Below are positions 17,575 to 26,575 of a stretch of 64,000 bases of DNA, one piece after another. This stretch comes from Ignavibacteriaceae bacterium (GTDB lineage Bacteria; Bacteroidota; Ignavibacteria; Ignavibacteriales; Ignavibacteriaceae), in contig JALNZG010000014.1 in NCBI GenBank assembly GCA_023229425.1, positions 9,575-73,574 of the forward strand, given 5' to 3'. The first letter of the stretch is position 1. Each line of letters opens with the position of its first letter. The position numbers and the translations under genes are program-made. The notes beneath the pieces are model-generated. The model saw nothing but the letters and a program-made list of their open reading frames with translations. It was not told the origin of the DNA and ran no database searches.

Positions 17575-17608
17575 CAAAAATAAATACCATACATTTGTAT
17601 GGTACAAT
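17575..17608 (-). promoter_or_regulatory. lexA promoter with palindromic LexA operator
   Basis: A perfect 9-base inverted repeat, TACCATACA-TT-TGTATGGTA, lies at 17585-17604. On the minus strand TATTTTTG (17582-17575) fits the Bacteroidota -7 box, and ATTG (17608-17605) stands 22 bases upstream as a weak -33 box. The palindrome therefore fills the promoter spacer, as expected for a repressor site. Confidence 0.7.
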
Positions 17609-17761
17609 TTATTCTGTAGAGGAATACAAATCAAGGGATTTTCTTAGTTGTGAATAAAATTATTGCAATAAAGTGGAAAAAACATCAAACTCTTTAAAAA
17701 TAATTTTGAGAAAAATCTTTTGTAATTTATTACTTTTAAGAGAGATACGGAAAAGAGCGGG

Positions 17762-20700
17762 TTATTTGAGGAAGATTTTTTCTAAAGCCTCAATCATTTT
17801 TTCGCGAAAGATGGGCTTTGAAATAAATTCGTTAAATCCCGCAGCAATAAATTTATCTTTGTCCCCAGGAAGAACATAAGCCGTTACCGCAATAATTGGA
17901 AGTGATTTAAATCCTGGCATTTGATGAATCATTTTAAGCGCATCTAAACCATTGTATTCGCCTTGAAGGTTGATATCCATAACTATGAAATCGAAACTCT
18001 GGCTAGTAATAAGCGGTAAAGCTTCTTCAAAACTTACAGCAAATTTAATTTCTCCTAATTCTTTCATCTGAACTTTGAATAGAATTTGCGAATCAACCTG
18101 ATCTTCAATGTAAAGACAAGAAAGTTTTTGAAGTTCCAATACTTTTTGAACACGAGGAGCTTCTTTGAATTCTTCTACTAAAGTTCTTCTAAGATTTATA
18201 GGAATCTCTACAGTCTGGTGCGATGGTGGCGGTGGGATCACCTTCTCAAATTCTTCACTGACAATTGTCGCCCTGCTTCGGCTGAACGGTGTTTGTTGGG
18301 TTGGTTTTTCTTCTCTTATTTGCGAAGTTCTTGATACTACTTCTTGAGTAGTAGGTTTTATTTCAACAGTTTGTTTTAGTGGAAAGATAAATCCAATTTC
18401 ATAAGGTTCAATTCCCTTTCTAATAATTTCGATTTTACAATTTAATGTTTGTGTCAGTTCACGCAACGTTAAAATAGCAAAACGTGAAACCCCGTAAGCG
18501 CGGATAAGAGAAACGTCGCTATTTTGTATTAAAACCGGTTCAAGTGCAAAGAGCAATTTTTCCGAAATTTTTGAAAGCTCATCGCGTAGGGAAAAAATAA
18601 AATCGTTTTCGTCCGTCTGTTCAATAGAAAAATAGAAATGGTTTTCGTCACTAATTTTGGCACAAATGCTTGCAATTGTACCAAAAAACATTCTATATTT
18701 TCGTTCATCGCCCTCAAGCCAAAGCGGGGCTATTTTAGTAATTAAACTGTGTTTTTTGTGGACAGGTTCTTCACTAAATTCTCTTTTAACTTTATCAAAG
18801 AGATCAGGCAAAGCAAAAGTAACGGATTGGGGTTCATCTTCCTCTTTCAACAAAGTTGAATACTCTGCAATGGCATTCATCGTTTCCATCAATTCGTGCT
18901 GATTTTCCTGAATATAGTTAAGCGCTTCTTTTTGGTCAGTGGTCGGAGAAGGAATGCTCTCTTTTACTTCCTGTAGAAATCCCAGCATCACATTTATCGG
19001 TGTAAGAATCTCATGGAAAATAGTTGAAAGTTGTGAAGGTTCTAATCGCTTTCCGGATTTTTTGCCAATCGTTTGGACAACAACTTCTTTTTCTTTTTGT
19101 GTTATTTTTATTATGATGGCATAGGAATCTACTATTCCGTTTGTATTTGAGTTAGGAATGGCGGTTATTTCAGCCGGAATAAATACTTTCTGTGCATTTT
19201 TAATTTCAACCGGTAATTTAATTGAGTCTGATGATTTAGATGAAAATATCTTTGATGTAATGTTCCCTCGATCGTTATCGCTAAAAAGTGAAATAAGTGA
19301 ATTTCCAACTAAACTTGTTTTATTGATACCGACATAAAGAACAAGATTTTGATTTACAAATTTTATAAATCCCGAATTATCGGTAACTGCAATTAATTGA
19401 TCGGCTCCTTCAAAAACGGATTTGTACAGTTTAAATTCATTTTCTTTGTCATAATTACTGGTAATATTTTTAATAATAGTAAAGTGTGCTTCTTTATTTT
19501 CATAGGTGAAAACATCTTTAAATATTTCTACCGTAATTGTTGAACCATCTTTCTTTTTATGGTTGAACGGACCCGAGAAAATGTTTTTCTTATCTAATAC
19601 AGGGGTATCGAGCAGCGTTTGAATATCTTCAGGTGAATATAAATCAGTCAGGTCCATTTGTAAAAATTCTTCATGCGAATACCCATAAAGAGTAATCGCA
19701 GCATCGTTTGCTTCAAGAAAACGAAGGTTTTCTGCATCATAAATCAAAATTGGATCCGGTAAAGATTTTATTAATACGTCAAACATTTTTCCTCTGGTTT
19801 TAATAAATGCTTCGAAGCTATCAAAAGCATCAAGAAATTCTACAACCAAAAAATAAGCATTTGTTTCAACTTTGTCACTATTTAATTTCTTAATTTTTGC
19901 TTGAAGATGACGGATATTTTTCCCGTTTCGAAAGGGAATTGAAATTGATAATTCTTCAGAGTTTGCTTCCATTGCTGCGGTTATTTCTTGCGCAATTGCT
20001 TGGGGGAATATTTGACTCAGATGAATATTACTGGAGGAGAATGCATCAAGTCCGGCTAATTCAGAAAAAGGTTTATTTGCTTTTTCAATTCGTGCATTTT
20101 CATTAAGGATACAAACCGGGAACAAAATTGAATCTAATAAATCTTGTATTAAATAATTTCCGCTCTGCAAATCGGAGAATTTGTTTTGCGTCATTTCTTT
20201 TTGAGCAATTCCTATTTCCGCTATAACCTTATTATCTGCATCTAGTAGTGGAATAACCACCGATTGATAGTCGTGATAATCAGTAAATCCCTTTACCGGA
20301 ATTCCTTTGATAATTAATGTATTCCCTGTTGTTTTTAGAAAAGATTCCATGGAATTATAAAAATCAAGATTGAATGTCGGAATAAAAATTTCTTCCGGTC
20401 TTCCTATGATCTGGGCAACGCTTAATCCGAGTTTGCCGGCAAAATTTTGGTTTACCAACAGATATTTATTTTCGCTGTCTTTCAGCCAGAAAAGTTCTTC
20501 AAGTTTGTTGATAGAAACTTGTAGTTTGTTTTTCCCTAAAAAAGTGAATGGATAATTTGATTGGATCTCATGAATGGTATTTATTAATTCAGGATTTGAA
20601 AAAGTTTTGGATATTTCTCCCGATGAAATGTTAAAATGAACAGTTTTCCCCTCTCCAATTGCTGCTGGTTCACTTATTTCAAATTGAAGAAAATAATAAT

Positions 20701-21022
20701 CGTTCCCTTCGTTTGGATAATAATTTATTTGGAATTGGAGTTGAAATTCTTGATGGGTATGAAGTCTAAATCTCCCTTTCTTTTCAACGGGGAATACCTC
20801 ATACTTCAAATTTTCTAAAATATCCTCAATATGGCTAACTTCATGCTTATCAAATATTTCTAAAAAATTTTGGATTTCTTCGGTGAGCAAAAATATTTCG
20901 ATTGCTTTTTTGTTCCGATAAAGGATATTTCCCTTTTGATCGATCAATAAAAATGCGTTGCCGGTAGAGCCTACCAGCGCCTTTATTAATTCAAGATGTT
21001 CTATATTTACCGAAGTCATCAC
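17762..21022 (-). CDS. Multi-PAS hybrid sensor protein with HisKA, degenerate ATPase and receiver domains
   Basis: The 1086-residue cytoplasmic protein has about five PAS-like modules (near residues 10-115, 165-275, 290-395, 412-525 and 530-645). A HisKA helix follows with the phospho-His in IFHEILTPINVML (about residue 670), then an ATPase-like region and a C-terminal receiver (about 967-1086; Asp in FIVMDINLQ, Lys in FISKPIF). The ATPase region keeps the overall shape but lacks the N-box Asn (FFGTIASICAKI) and the DxGxG loop. It may thus receive phosphate rather than make it. It is the last gene of the exopolysaccharide run, 19 bases after the FN3 lipoprotein gene, and probably regulates it. 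Confidence 0.85.
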   Translation of the reverse strand: MMTSVNIEHLELIKALVGSTGNAFLLIDQKGNILYRNKKAIEIFLLTEEIQNFLEIFDKHEVSHIEDILENLKYEVFPVEKKGRFRLHTHQEFQLQFQINYYPNEGNDYYFLQFEISEPAAIGEGKTVHFNISSGEISKTFSNPELINTIHEIQSNYPFTFLGKNKLQVSINKLEELFWLKDSENKYLLVNQNFAGKLGLSVAQIIGRPEEIFIPTFNLDFYNSMESFLKTTGNTLIIKGIPVKGFTDYHDYQSVVIPLLDADNKVIAEIGIAQKEMTQNKFSDLQSGNYLIQDLLDSILFPVCILNENARIEKANKPFSELAGLDAFSSSNIHLSQIFPQAIAQEITAAMEANSEELSISIPFRNGKNIRHLQAKIKKLNSDKVETNAYFLVVEFLDAFDSFEAFIKTRGKMFDVLIKSLPDPILIYDAENLRFLEANDAAITLYGYSHEEFLQMDLTDLYSPEDIQTLLDTPVLDKKNIFSGPFNHKKKDGSTITVEIFKDVFTYENKEAHFTIIKNITSNYDKENEFKLYKSVFEGADQLIAVTDNSGFIKFVNQNLVLYVGINKTSLVGNSLISLFSDNDRGNITSKIFSSKSSDSIKLPVEIKNAQKVFIPAEITAIPNSNTNGIVDSYAIIIKITQKEKEVVVQTIGKKSGKRLEPSQLSTIFHEILTPINVMLGFLQEVKESIPSPTTDQKEALNYIQENQHELMETMNAIAEYSTLLKEEDEPQSVTFALPDLFDKVKREFSEEPVHKKHSLITKIAPLWLEGDERKYRMFFGTIASICAKISDENHFYFSIEQTDENDFIFSLRDELSKISEKLLFALEPVLIQNSDVSLIRAYGVSRFAILTLRELTQTLNCKIEIIRKGIEPYEIGFIFPLKQTVEIKPTTQEVVSRTSQIREEKPTQQTPFSRSRATIVSEEFEKVIPPPPSHQTVEIPINLRRTLVEEFKEAPRVQKVLELQKLSCLYIEDQVDSQILFKVQMKELGEIKFAVSFEEALPLITSQSFDFIVMDINLQGEYNGLDALKMIHQMPGFKSLPIIAVTAYVLPGDKDKFIAAGFNEFISKPIFREKMIEALEKIFLK

Positions 21023-21041
21023 TGTAATTTCTAATTTTTTT

Positions 21042-22592
21042 TCACTTTGAAGGATTTTTTATCGTGATTACATTTGAGTATCCCGAATAAACGATACCAT
21101 CAGTTGCTCTAATTCTGTAAGCGTAGGTTATTCCTCCAACGGTAGATGCATCAACAAATTCTGCGATATCCTTATCGGTTACAGCAATCTCTGTAAAATT
21201 TAATAGGGCTGCATCACTTGCTCTTTCAACACTAAAATTGACCTCGTTATTTGAATTATCTCGCCATGTCAAATTGATTGTGTTATTTGCGCCATAGTAT
21301 GTTTGAAGGTTCGATGGAGAATTAATTAATGCAGACTGCACATTGGCGGACACTTCATTTGTGTAACCTGAAAAATTAACGTTATCCGTAACCCGAATTC
21401 TATAATAATATGTTAGACCCAATATTACATCCGTATCATCATATTGAGTTTCATCTGCTTGGGCAGAACCAATTATGGAATAAGTTAATGAGGATGCGGA
21501 TCTTCTCTCAATCAATGTTTGAGTTTCATTTGTGTTGTTGTCGATCCAAACTAATCGGATAGTTTTTGAGTTAAGATTGATTGTCCTAAGATTTTGAGGG
21601 ACTAGAAGATCATAACCTAGGGTTTTTGCACTCACTTCGGTTGATGTGACAGAATCATCGTTTGATACGGCTTTTATACGGTAGATGTAGTCTGTGCTTG
21701 GAACTAGTCCGTAACCCGAATCTTTAAAGGTTGTTTTGTTAAATGGAAGGATTCCAATTTGTTCATAATTAGAGTAAAGTGTTTTCCGTTCAATTTTGAA
21801 ATAGTTTTCATTATCCGAATTGTCTTGCCAGTTCAAAACAATCTTTCTCGAACCAAAAGCGACAGCAGAGACGTTTGTTGGAGCAACGATTGTTCCACCT
21901 GAGGCACCACCGGAATTGGAGATTTCGTTAGATGATGGGGATTCTCCTCGCTCATTAAATGCAACTACTTTGTAGAAATATACAGATAACGGATCAACAC
22001 TTTCATCATTCGCATTAAAACTTTTTGAACCTACCTCTTTAATGATTGTATAGATTCCAATTGCTTCGGTTTTGCGGTAAATTCTAAAACCATCTACATT
22101 TAAATAATCATGTTTCCAGGAAAGGTTTACTATCGTTGCCGAAAGTTTCTGCAGAGCTAATCCGGTCGGTGCTTTTGGAGGGACAATTACTTTGGCAACA
22201 AAGAGATTTGTCTGGACGGGGCTGTCTGTAGCTTTCCCGCTTGTATCGAAAACTCGTAAGAAATATTTTAATGTTTTTCTTAGATAAGTTGAATCAATGG
22301 TCCAGAGGATTGATGGAGCTGCCGTTGTTCCATCATAATTTACCAATGCTTTAAAAGTACTGTCAACCCACAATTCAACTGCACGAATACCAACATCATC
22401 TTTTGCTTCAAAGAGAAATTCATTACTTCCAAGTTGAACCGTATCATTAGTAAGAGGATATTTTGGAGTAATAGTTGGATTTTGCGTATCTCCGGTTGTA
22501 CTGGAACCGGTAGCCGTAGGAGAAGTGATGGCATCAACGCAGCCATAGTAGAAAAATGAAAAAAACAAAACGATAAATAAAATCTTTTTCAT
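21042..22592 (-). CDS. FN3-repeat lipoprotein of the exopolysaccharide locus
   Basis: The 516-residue protein has a lipoprotein signal (LFFSFFYYGCVDA). Residues 40-135 are an Ig-like module (YFLRVFDTSGKATDSPVQ). Four fibronectin-III repeats follow, with recurring cores such as SWKHDYLNVDGFRIYRK, NWQDNSDNENYFKIERK, VWIDNNTNETQTLIERR and TWRDNSNNEVNFSVERA. Only 2 bases separate it from the deacetylase-like gene upstream, so they are cotranscribed. FN3 chains in such loci can bind glycans or act as spacers in the outer membrane. No catalytic motif is visible. Confidence 0.82.
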   Translation of the reverse strand: MKKILFIVLFFSFFYYGCVDAITSPTATGSSTTGDTQNPTITPKYPLTNDTVQLGSNEFLFEAKDDVGIRAVELWVDSTFKALVNYDGTTAAPSILWTIDSTYLRKTLKYFLRVFDTSGKATDSPVQTNLFVAKVIVPPKAPTGLALQKLSATIVNLSWKHDYLNVDGFRIYRKTEAIGIYTIIKEVGSKSFNANDESVDPLSVYFYKVVAFNERGESPSSNEISNSGGASGGTIVAPTNVSAVAFGSRKIVLNWQDNSDNENYFKIERKTLYSNYEQIGILPFNKTTFKDSGYGLVPSTDYIYRIKAVSNDDSVTSTEVSAKTLGYDLLVPQNLRTINLNSKTIRLVWIDNNTNETQTLIERRSASSLTYSIIGSAQADETQYDDTDVILGLTYYYRIRVTDNVNFSGYTNEVSANVQSALINSPSNLQTYYGANNTINLTWRDNSNNEVNFSVERASDAALLNFTEIAVTDKDIAEFVDASTVGGITYAYRIRATDGIVYSGYSNVITIKNPSK

Positions 22593-22594
22593 GG

Positions 22595-24505
22595 TTAGTT
22601 TCCTGATAATACTTTTGGTTTATCGTAGTCAATGTAATAAATTCTAGTTTCTCCAGGCGCGAACTCTTTAATTTTAAGATACATCATGTGTGTCGTCGGG
22701 TTAAAAGAATATTCCGGTTGTATTGTTCCGATGATTTCAGAAGAGACCTCTAGATTCGTAACAGTCATCTGCAAATCAATTTCAAGCATTATTTCTTTTA
22801 ATTTTTCCATACCGGGATTACTAATTGAAACAGTAACGCGGGATTCACCACGTGATTCAATACGCATTTCTACTTTATTTTTCTTCACCCACCAATTATA
22901 AATTTCATTTCCTGAAGCAACCCACATCTTTTTTGTTTTGATGTATTTTAACAAATCTCTTAAAACTGAGATGTTCTGTGGTTGACATTGGAATTCAGTA
23001 TGTACTTTGAAAACATACAATCCACCTTCAAATAAAACTCTATCTACATCCTCCTTGTAAGTGTAAAGTTGAAAGTCCTGCTGGGTTAATCCAAAATCAC
23101 GAATTACTTCATAGTCATCTCTGGCTGTTTTAGTAATTGAAATAACTGTGTTCTCCCCTTTTATAATAGCTTTAGGAACAGAACGATCAGTAAGAGAATC
23201 CGTAAGCACATATTTGTAGTTTGCTTCTGCAATAGCACGGAGACTATTATCATCAAAAAGGCCGTAATATGGAAGAAGCCCATCAGTGTGAACTCCTTTA
23301 ATACTTTCGATTTTGGAATTAGCTTCTTTTACTTTTCTCGTTTGTGTATTATAATCATCTAATTTATTCGTCGTATCATCAACAGCAGCCATGTAGCCGA
23401 TATCTACTACTGCACCTATATCTCCGTAGGAAGCAATCGTCTTAACCAAATCCTGATAATTTGAAACTTTTGAAGGATCAACAAAAAAAGTAGCTTTAAT
23501 TCCTTCTGATCTTAAAAGCGGTAAAATATTTCTTACATTTTGTGGTTGATCTCCGACCATAACTGCAAGCATCGCACCAGCTTTATAATCCTCAGGCCAA
23601 TCTTTAACATATGCAAGAGGTTTATACTGAAGCCAACTCAACGCATTGTGAAAAAGTCTATCAAAATAAATATAATCTTCTTGAATACCGATAACAGAAT
23701 TAATTTCAAACCCCATCCAAATAAACCTGCCTTGACCATAGGAACCATAAACTATTCCACCGCTCTTCTTAACTTCTTCGCGAACTAATCCGTCCTGCAG
23801 CCTATAATTATACCAAAAACTTACTTGTGTCGAACGTGGTTCTAGAACTTCTACAGAAATTGGGCGATCCCATGTTGCAACTTTTAATGGATATCCCGTA
23901 GGAATATTTGCTGTTATCGGTAAGTTCCCTCTCAGCGTATGAATTTTAGTAACGTCATCTCTTTCAACTTCCTTAATAAATTTCATTCCGAAAACTTCGT
24001 TAAAAAATTCCCATCCTCTCCATTTACCGTCGGCAGAAAATGATGCGATACCACTCGTTACAAAAACAGAACCTCCTCTATCAATGAATTTTTTAATATT
24101 GATGGTTTCTTCGTCACTTAAAGATTTTGACCCGGGAAGAATTAATATTTTATAATTATAATGTTTACCTTTCTCAATGTCGTTGTCTTTTATAATATCA
24201 AAACTATAATGATAATTATTTAAGAACTTTTTCCATGTAGTAATGTTGTCGTTTAACCAGGTACTTCCTGGAGGAAGCATATTTTCAGTGTATTGGGAAT
24301 AAAGGATCGCTATGTTTGTGCCTTCGCCTGAAATTACTTTTTTTGCTGCAGAGACATCGGTGAAAGCTTCTTTATAACTGAATCGTCCCATCACACCTTT
24401 AAGAATAAGTAAATAAACAACTATCGAGGCAAGCATAAACAGCGTGCCTAACGCGATAACAATCAAAGAGTTTACTGTAAACCCTTTATTTTTTGTTACC
24501 TCCAC
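22595..24505 (-). CDS. Membrane-anchored deacetylase-like protein with glutaminase-like and NodB-like domains
   Basis: The 636-residue protein has one N-terminal membrane helix (residues 12-35). Residues 55-290 resemble the class I glutamine amidotransferase-like domain found in PelA and related proteins (ILILPGSKSLSDEE, GGSVFVTSGIASF, GRFIWMGFEIN). A NodB-like barrel follows (about 305-470: AGAMLAVMVGDQPQNV, IKATFFVDPSKV, DIGAVVDIGYMA). The usual TFDD and HxxxH metal residues are largely replaced, so deacetylase activity is doubtful. A beta-rich C-terminal part ends at 636. It overlaps the small membrane gene upstream by 10 bases and sits in the exopolysaccharide run. Confidence 0.78.
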   Translation of the reverse strand: MEVTKNKGFTVNSLIVIALGTLFMLASIVVYLLILKGVMGRFSYKEAFTDVSAAKKVISGEGTNIAILYSQYTENMLPPGSTWLNDNITTWKKFLNNYHYSFDIIKDNDIEKGKHYNYKILILPGSKSLSDEETINIKKFIDRGGSVFVTSGIASFSADGKWRGWEFFNEVFGMKFIKEVERDDVTKIHTLRGNLPITANIPTGYPLKVATWDRPISVEVLEPRSTQVSFWYNYRLQDGLVREEVKKSGGIVYGSYGQGRFIWMGFEINSVIGIQEDYIYFDRLFHNALSWLQYKPLAYVKDWPEDYKAGAMLAVMVGDQPQNVRNILPLLRSEGIKATFFVDPSKVSNYQDLVKTIASYGDIGAVVDIGYMAAVDDTTNKLDDYNTQTRKVKEANSKIESIKGVHTDGLLPYYGLFDDNSLRAIAEANYKYVLTDSLTDRSVPKAIIKGENTVISITKTARDDYEVIRDFGLTQQDFQLYTYKEDVDRVLFEGGLYVFKVHTEFQCQPQNISVLRDLLKYIKTKKMWVASGNEIYNWWVKKNKVEMRIESRGESRVTVSISNPGMEKLKEIMLEIDLQMTVTNLEVSSEIIGTIQPEYSFNPTTHMMYLKIKEFAPGETRIYYIDYDKPKVLSGN

Positions 24506-24996
24506 TTCACTGCTCCTTGACTTTTCACATTTTCTTTAGCGGAGACGTAACCATCACTTGTGTATTTCATAAATTTCTGATCTCCTGATTGAGTAGCCTG
24601 CGCTTGCTGGCGTCCTTCCTGTGCTGCAATGCGGGATTGAGAATATTGCTGCGGAGCGGGAGTGTTTCTTGCCTGAACTGATTGAGGACCCGCTTGAGCC
24701 CGCTGTTGAATAAAAATTGGTTCCGGTTGTTGTGGTCTGTAATTTGGTTGAGGTGTAGCTCTTACTGGTTCAAACAAAATTTGTCCGGGAGCTCTTTGAT
24801 GGTCCTGAGCTTGTAATTGTTCAGCAATTAATTCCGGAGTAAGTAACTCAGCTTGCAAGGTTGCCGGTTGTGGCACTTCAGCTTGTTCACCTTGACGCTC
24901 TCTAACTTTGTAAAGGATGTAAGCTCCAATAGCAAGAATAAACGTGCTTATAGTTGCCATTAATATAATTGTTGCTAAAATAGGTATCAGTTCCAT
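24496..24996 (-). CDS. Single-pass membrane protein with Gln/Pro-rich tail
   Basis: The 166-residue protein has an N-terminal membrane helix (ILATIILMATISTFILAIGAYILY) cut to residues 5-29, then a basic stop-transfer (KVRERQGEQ). A low-complexity tail rich in Gln, Ala, Pro and Arg follows (residues 40-140). It overlaps the deacetylase-like gene by 10 bases and follows the GT2 gene by 22 bases. It could play the role of the small partner proteins of glycan synthases (PgaD, BcsB-type tails), but there is no sequence match to support that. Function unknown. Confidence 0.6.
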   Translation of the reverse strand: MELIPILATIILMATISTFILAIGAYILYKVRERQGEQAEVPQPATLQAELLTPELIAEQLQAQDHQRAPGQILFEPVRATPQPNYRPQQPEPIFIQQRAQAGPQSVQARNTPAPQQYSQSRIAAQEGRQQAQATQSGDQKFMKYTSDGYVSAKENVKSQGAVKWR

Positions 24997-25018
24997 GAAT
25001 TCACCTTTTGTGTTTAAA

Positions 25019-26428
25019 TTATTCAGCTACCGGTTTTATACCGATTCGTTCTAGTTTCCCCCACTTCATTTCGAATCCTAAAAATTCTTCTACAGTGGAC
25101 ATTGCTTTACATATATCGATTGTTAAAACAAAAAACATCCGGTAAACAATAGCATAGGGGATTAATCTAATTTCTTCTTTTTCAACTGCAATACAATAAA
25201 GAGCGGTTGACATATCTAATAACGCCAAACCAGCCCACCAAAAAAAGATTAAGCTTGAAAAACCATAAAATAAAGCTGCAAAAATAAAAAAGAGATTAGA
25301 AAAAATATTCATTGTCGGCCATATCAAAGCTTCGTAAACCATCGTCCAAAGGACAAAGGTAACACTAATATTGATGGTTGGGTTCACTAATAATTTTTTG
25401 TGCTTACGGATAGATTGAAGAATTCCGCGAGTCCATCTATAACGTTGTTTCAATAACTGATGAAGTTTTTCCGGCGCTTCCGTGTATGAAATTGCACGCG
25501 GTTCATAGAAAATTTTCCAACCGTGAGAAAGGATTTTTAAGGTTAAGTCTGCGTCTTCAGCAAAAGTATCGCTTGAGTAATATCCTGCATCTTCAACGGC
25601 TTTTCTTCTAAATAATCCGATAGGACCGGGAATGATATTTACAAGGCGCATAAAACTTTGTGCTGCGCGCGCCATATTCAAACCTTCGATATATTCCAGG
25701 GATTGGAGATCCGTAAAGAATTTTCTTCTGTTCTGAACTTTTACATTTCCGGCTACAGCACCTATTGAAGGATCTATAAAATGACGTACTGCCGCTCTAA
25801 TACAATCCTCGGATAATTGTGAGTCTCCATCCATACAAAGAACTATTTCTGCTTTTGAAAAACTAATTCCTGCATTTAAGGCTTTTGCTTTGCCGCCGTT
25901 TGGTTTATTAATTACCGATACTTTAACATCTCCATACTTCCCTTTTTTGTATCCGACCATTTGTTTTGCCACGTCATAAGTGTCATCGGTTGAGCCATCG
26001 TTAACTACTATTATTTCATAGTTTGAATAATCCAAATTCAGTAATGAATTAACTGATTGCTGAATGACCTTTCCTTCATTATAAACCGGAACTATAATAG
26101 AGACGAATGGATAGAAACCTTCCTTCCTATTAAAAGTATAATTGTTAATGTAAAGGTAAGCCATTACCAAAATTGTAAAATATCTAAAAAGCAATACGAT
26201 AAGAAAAATAAAAAGGGAAACTAAAGTTGCATATTCTAAAAGAGAACCGAATGATAATATTGTATGAGGAAGAGTAAAATAAATTAGTACTATCAATGCC
26301 AGAGAAACAAATCCGTGCTTGAAAATCCTTTTGACTAACAACCTGCCTCTGTCTTCCTTGAACGCTTTGGAAGTTTGAGTGTTCGTTAAGGTTATTGAAG
26401 TCTTTCTAATATTTTGTTTTAAATTCAT
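25019..26428 (-). CDS. Processive family 2 glycosyltransferase (polysaccharide synthase)
   Basis: The 469-residue protein has two or three N-terminal membrane helices (residues 38-95). The GT-A domain starts FVSIIVPVYNEGKVIQQSV and shows VVNDGSTDDT, LCMDGDSQL (DxD), TFAEDADLTLKI (ED) and the QRYRWTRG motif (QxxRW) of processive beta-glycan synthases. Two to four membrane helices follow. The layout matches PgaC/HasA-like enzymes more than BcsA, since no PilZ domain is present. It makes and extrudes a beta-linked glycan from a nucleotide sugar, substrate unknown. Neighbours supply export and modification. Confidence 0.9.
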   Translation of the reverse strand: MNLKQNIRKTSITLTNTQTSKAFKEDRGRLLVKRIFKHGFVSLALIVLIYFTLPHTILSFGSLLEYATLVSLFIFLIVLLFRYFTILVMAYLYINNYTFNRKEGFYPFVSIIVPVYNEGKVIQQSVNSLLNLDYSNYEIIVVNDGSTDDTYDVAKQMVGYKKGKYGDVKVSVINKPNGGKAKALNAGISFSKAEIVLCMDGDSQLSEDCIRAAVRHFIDPSIGAVAGNVKVQNRRKFFTDLQSLEYIEGLNMARAAQSFMRLVNIIPGPIGLFRRKAVEDAGYYSSDTFAEDADLTLKILSHGWKIFYEPRAISYTEAPEKLHQLLKQRYRWTRGILQSIRKHKKLLVNPTINISVTFVLWTMVYEALIWPTMNIFSNLFFIFAALFYGFSSLIFFWWAGLALLDMSTALYCIAVEKEEIRLIPYAIVYRMFFVLTIDICKAMSTVEEFLGFEMKWGKLERIGIKPVAE

Positions 26429-26575
26429 TTAAGTAATTCTTTATGTGTTAAGAAGTTGACCAACTCTTATGCCATAAACAAAGTACTATTTTTTGATTAA
26501 AAATGCAGATTTTATATTTGGGGAGTGTTTCAAATTAAGATACATTAAAATAAATGTATCAAAACTTTACAATTT

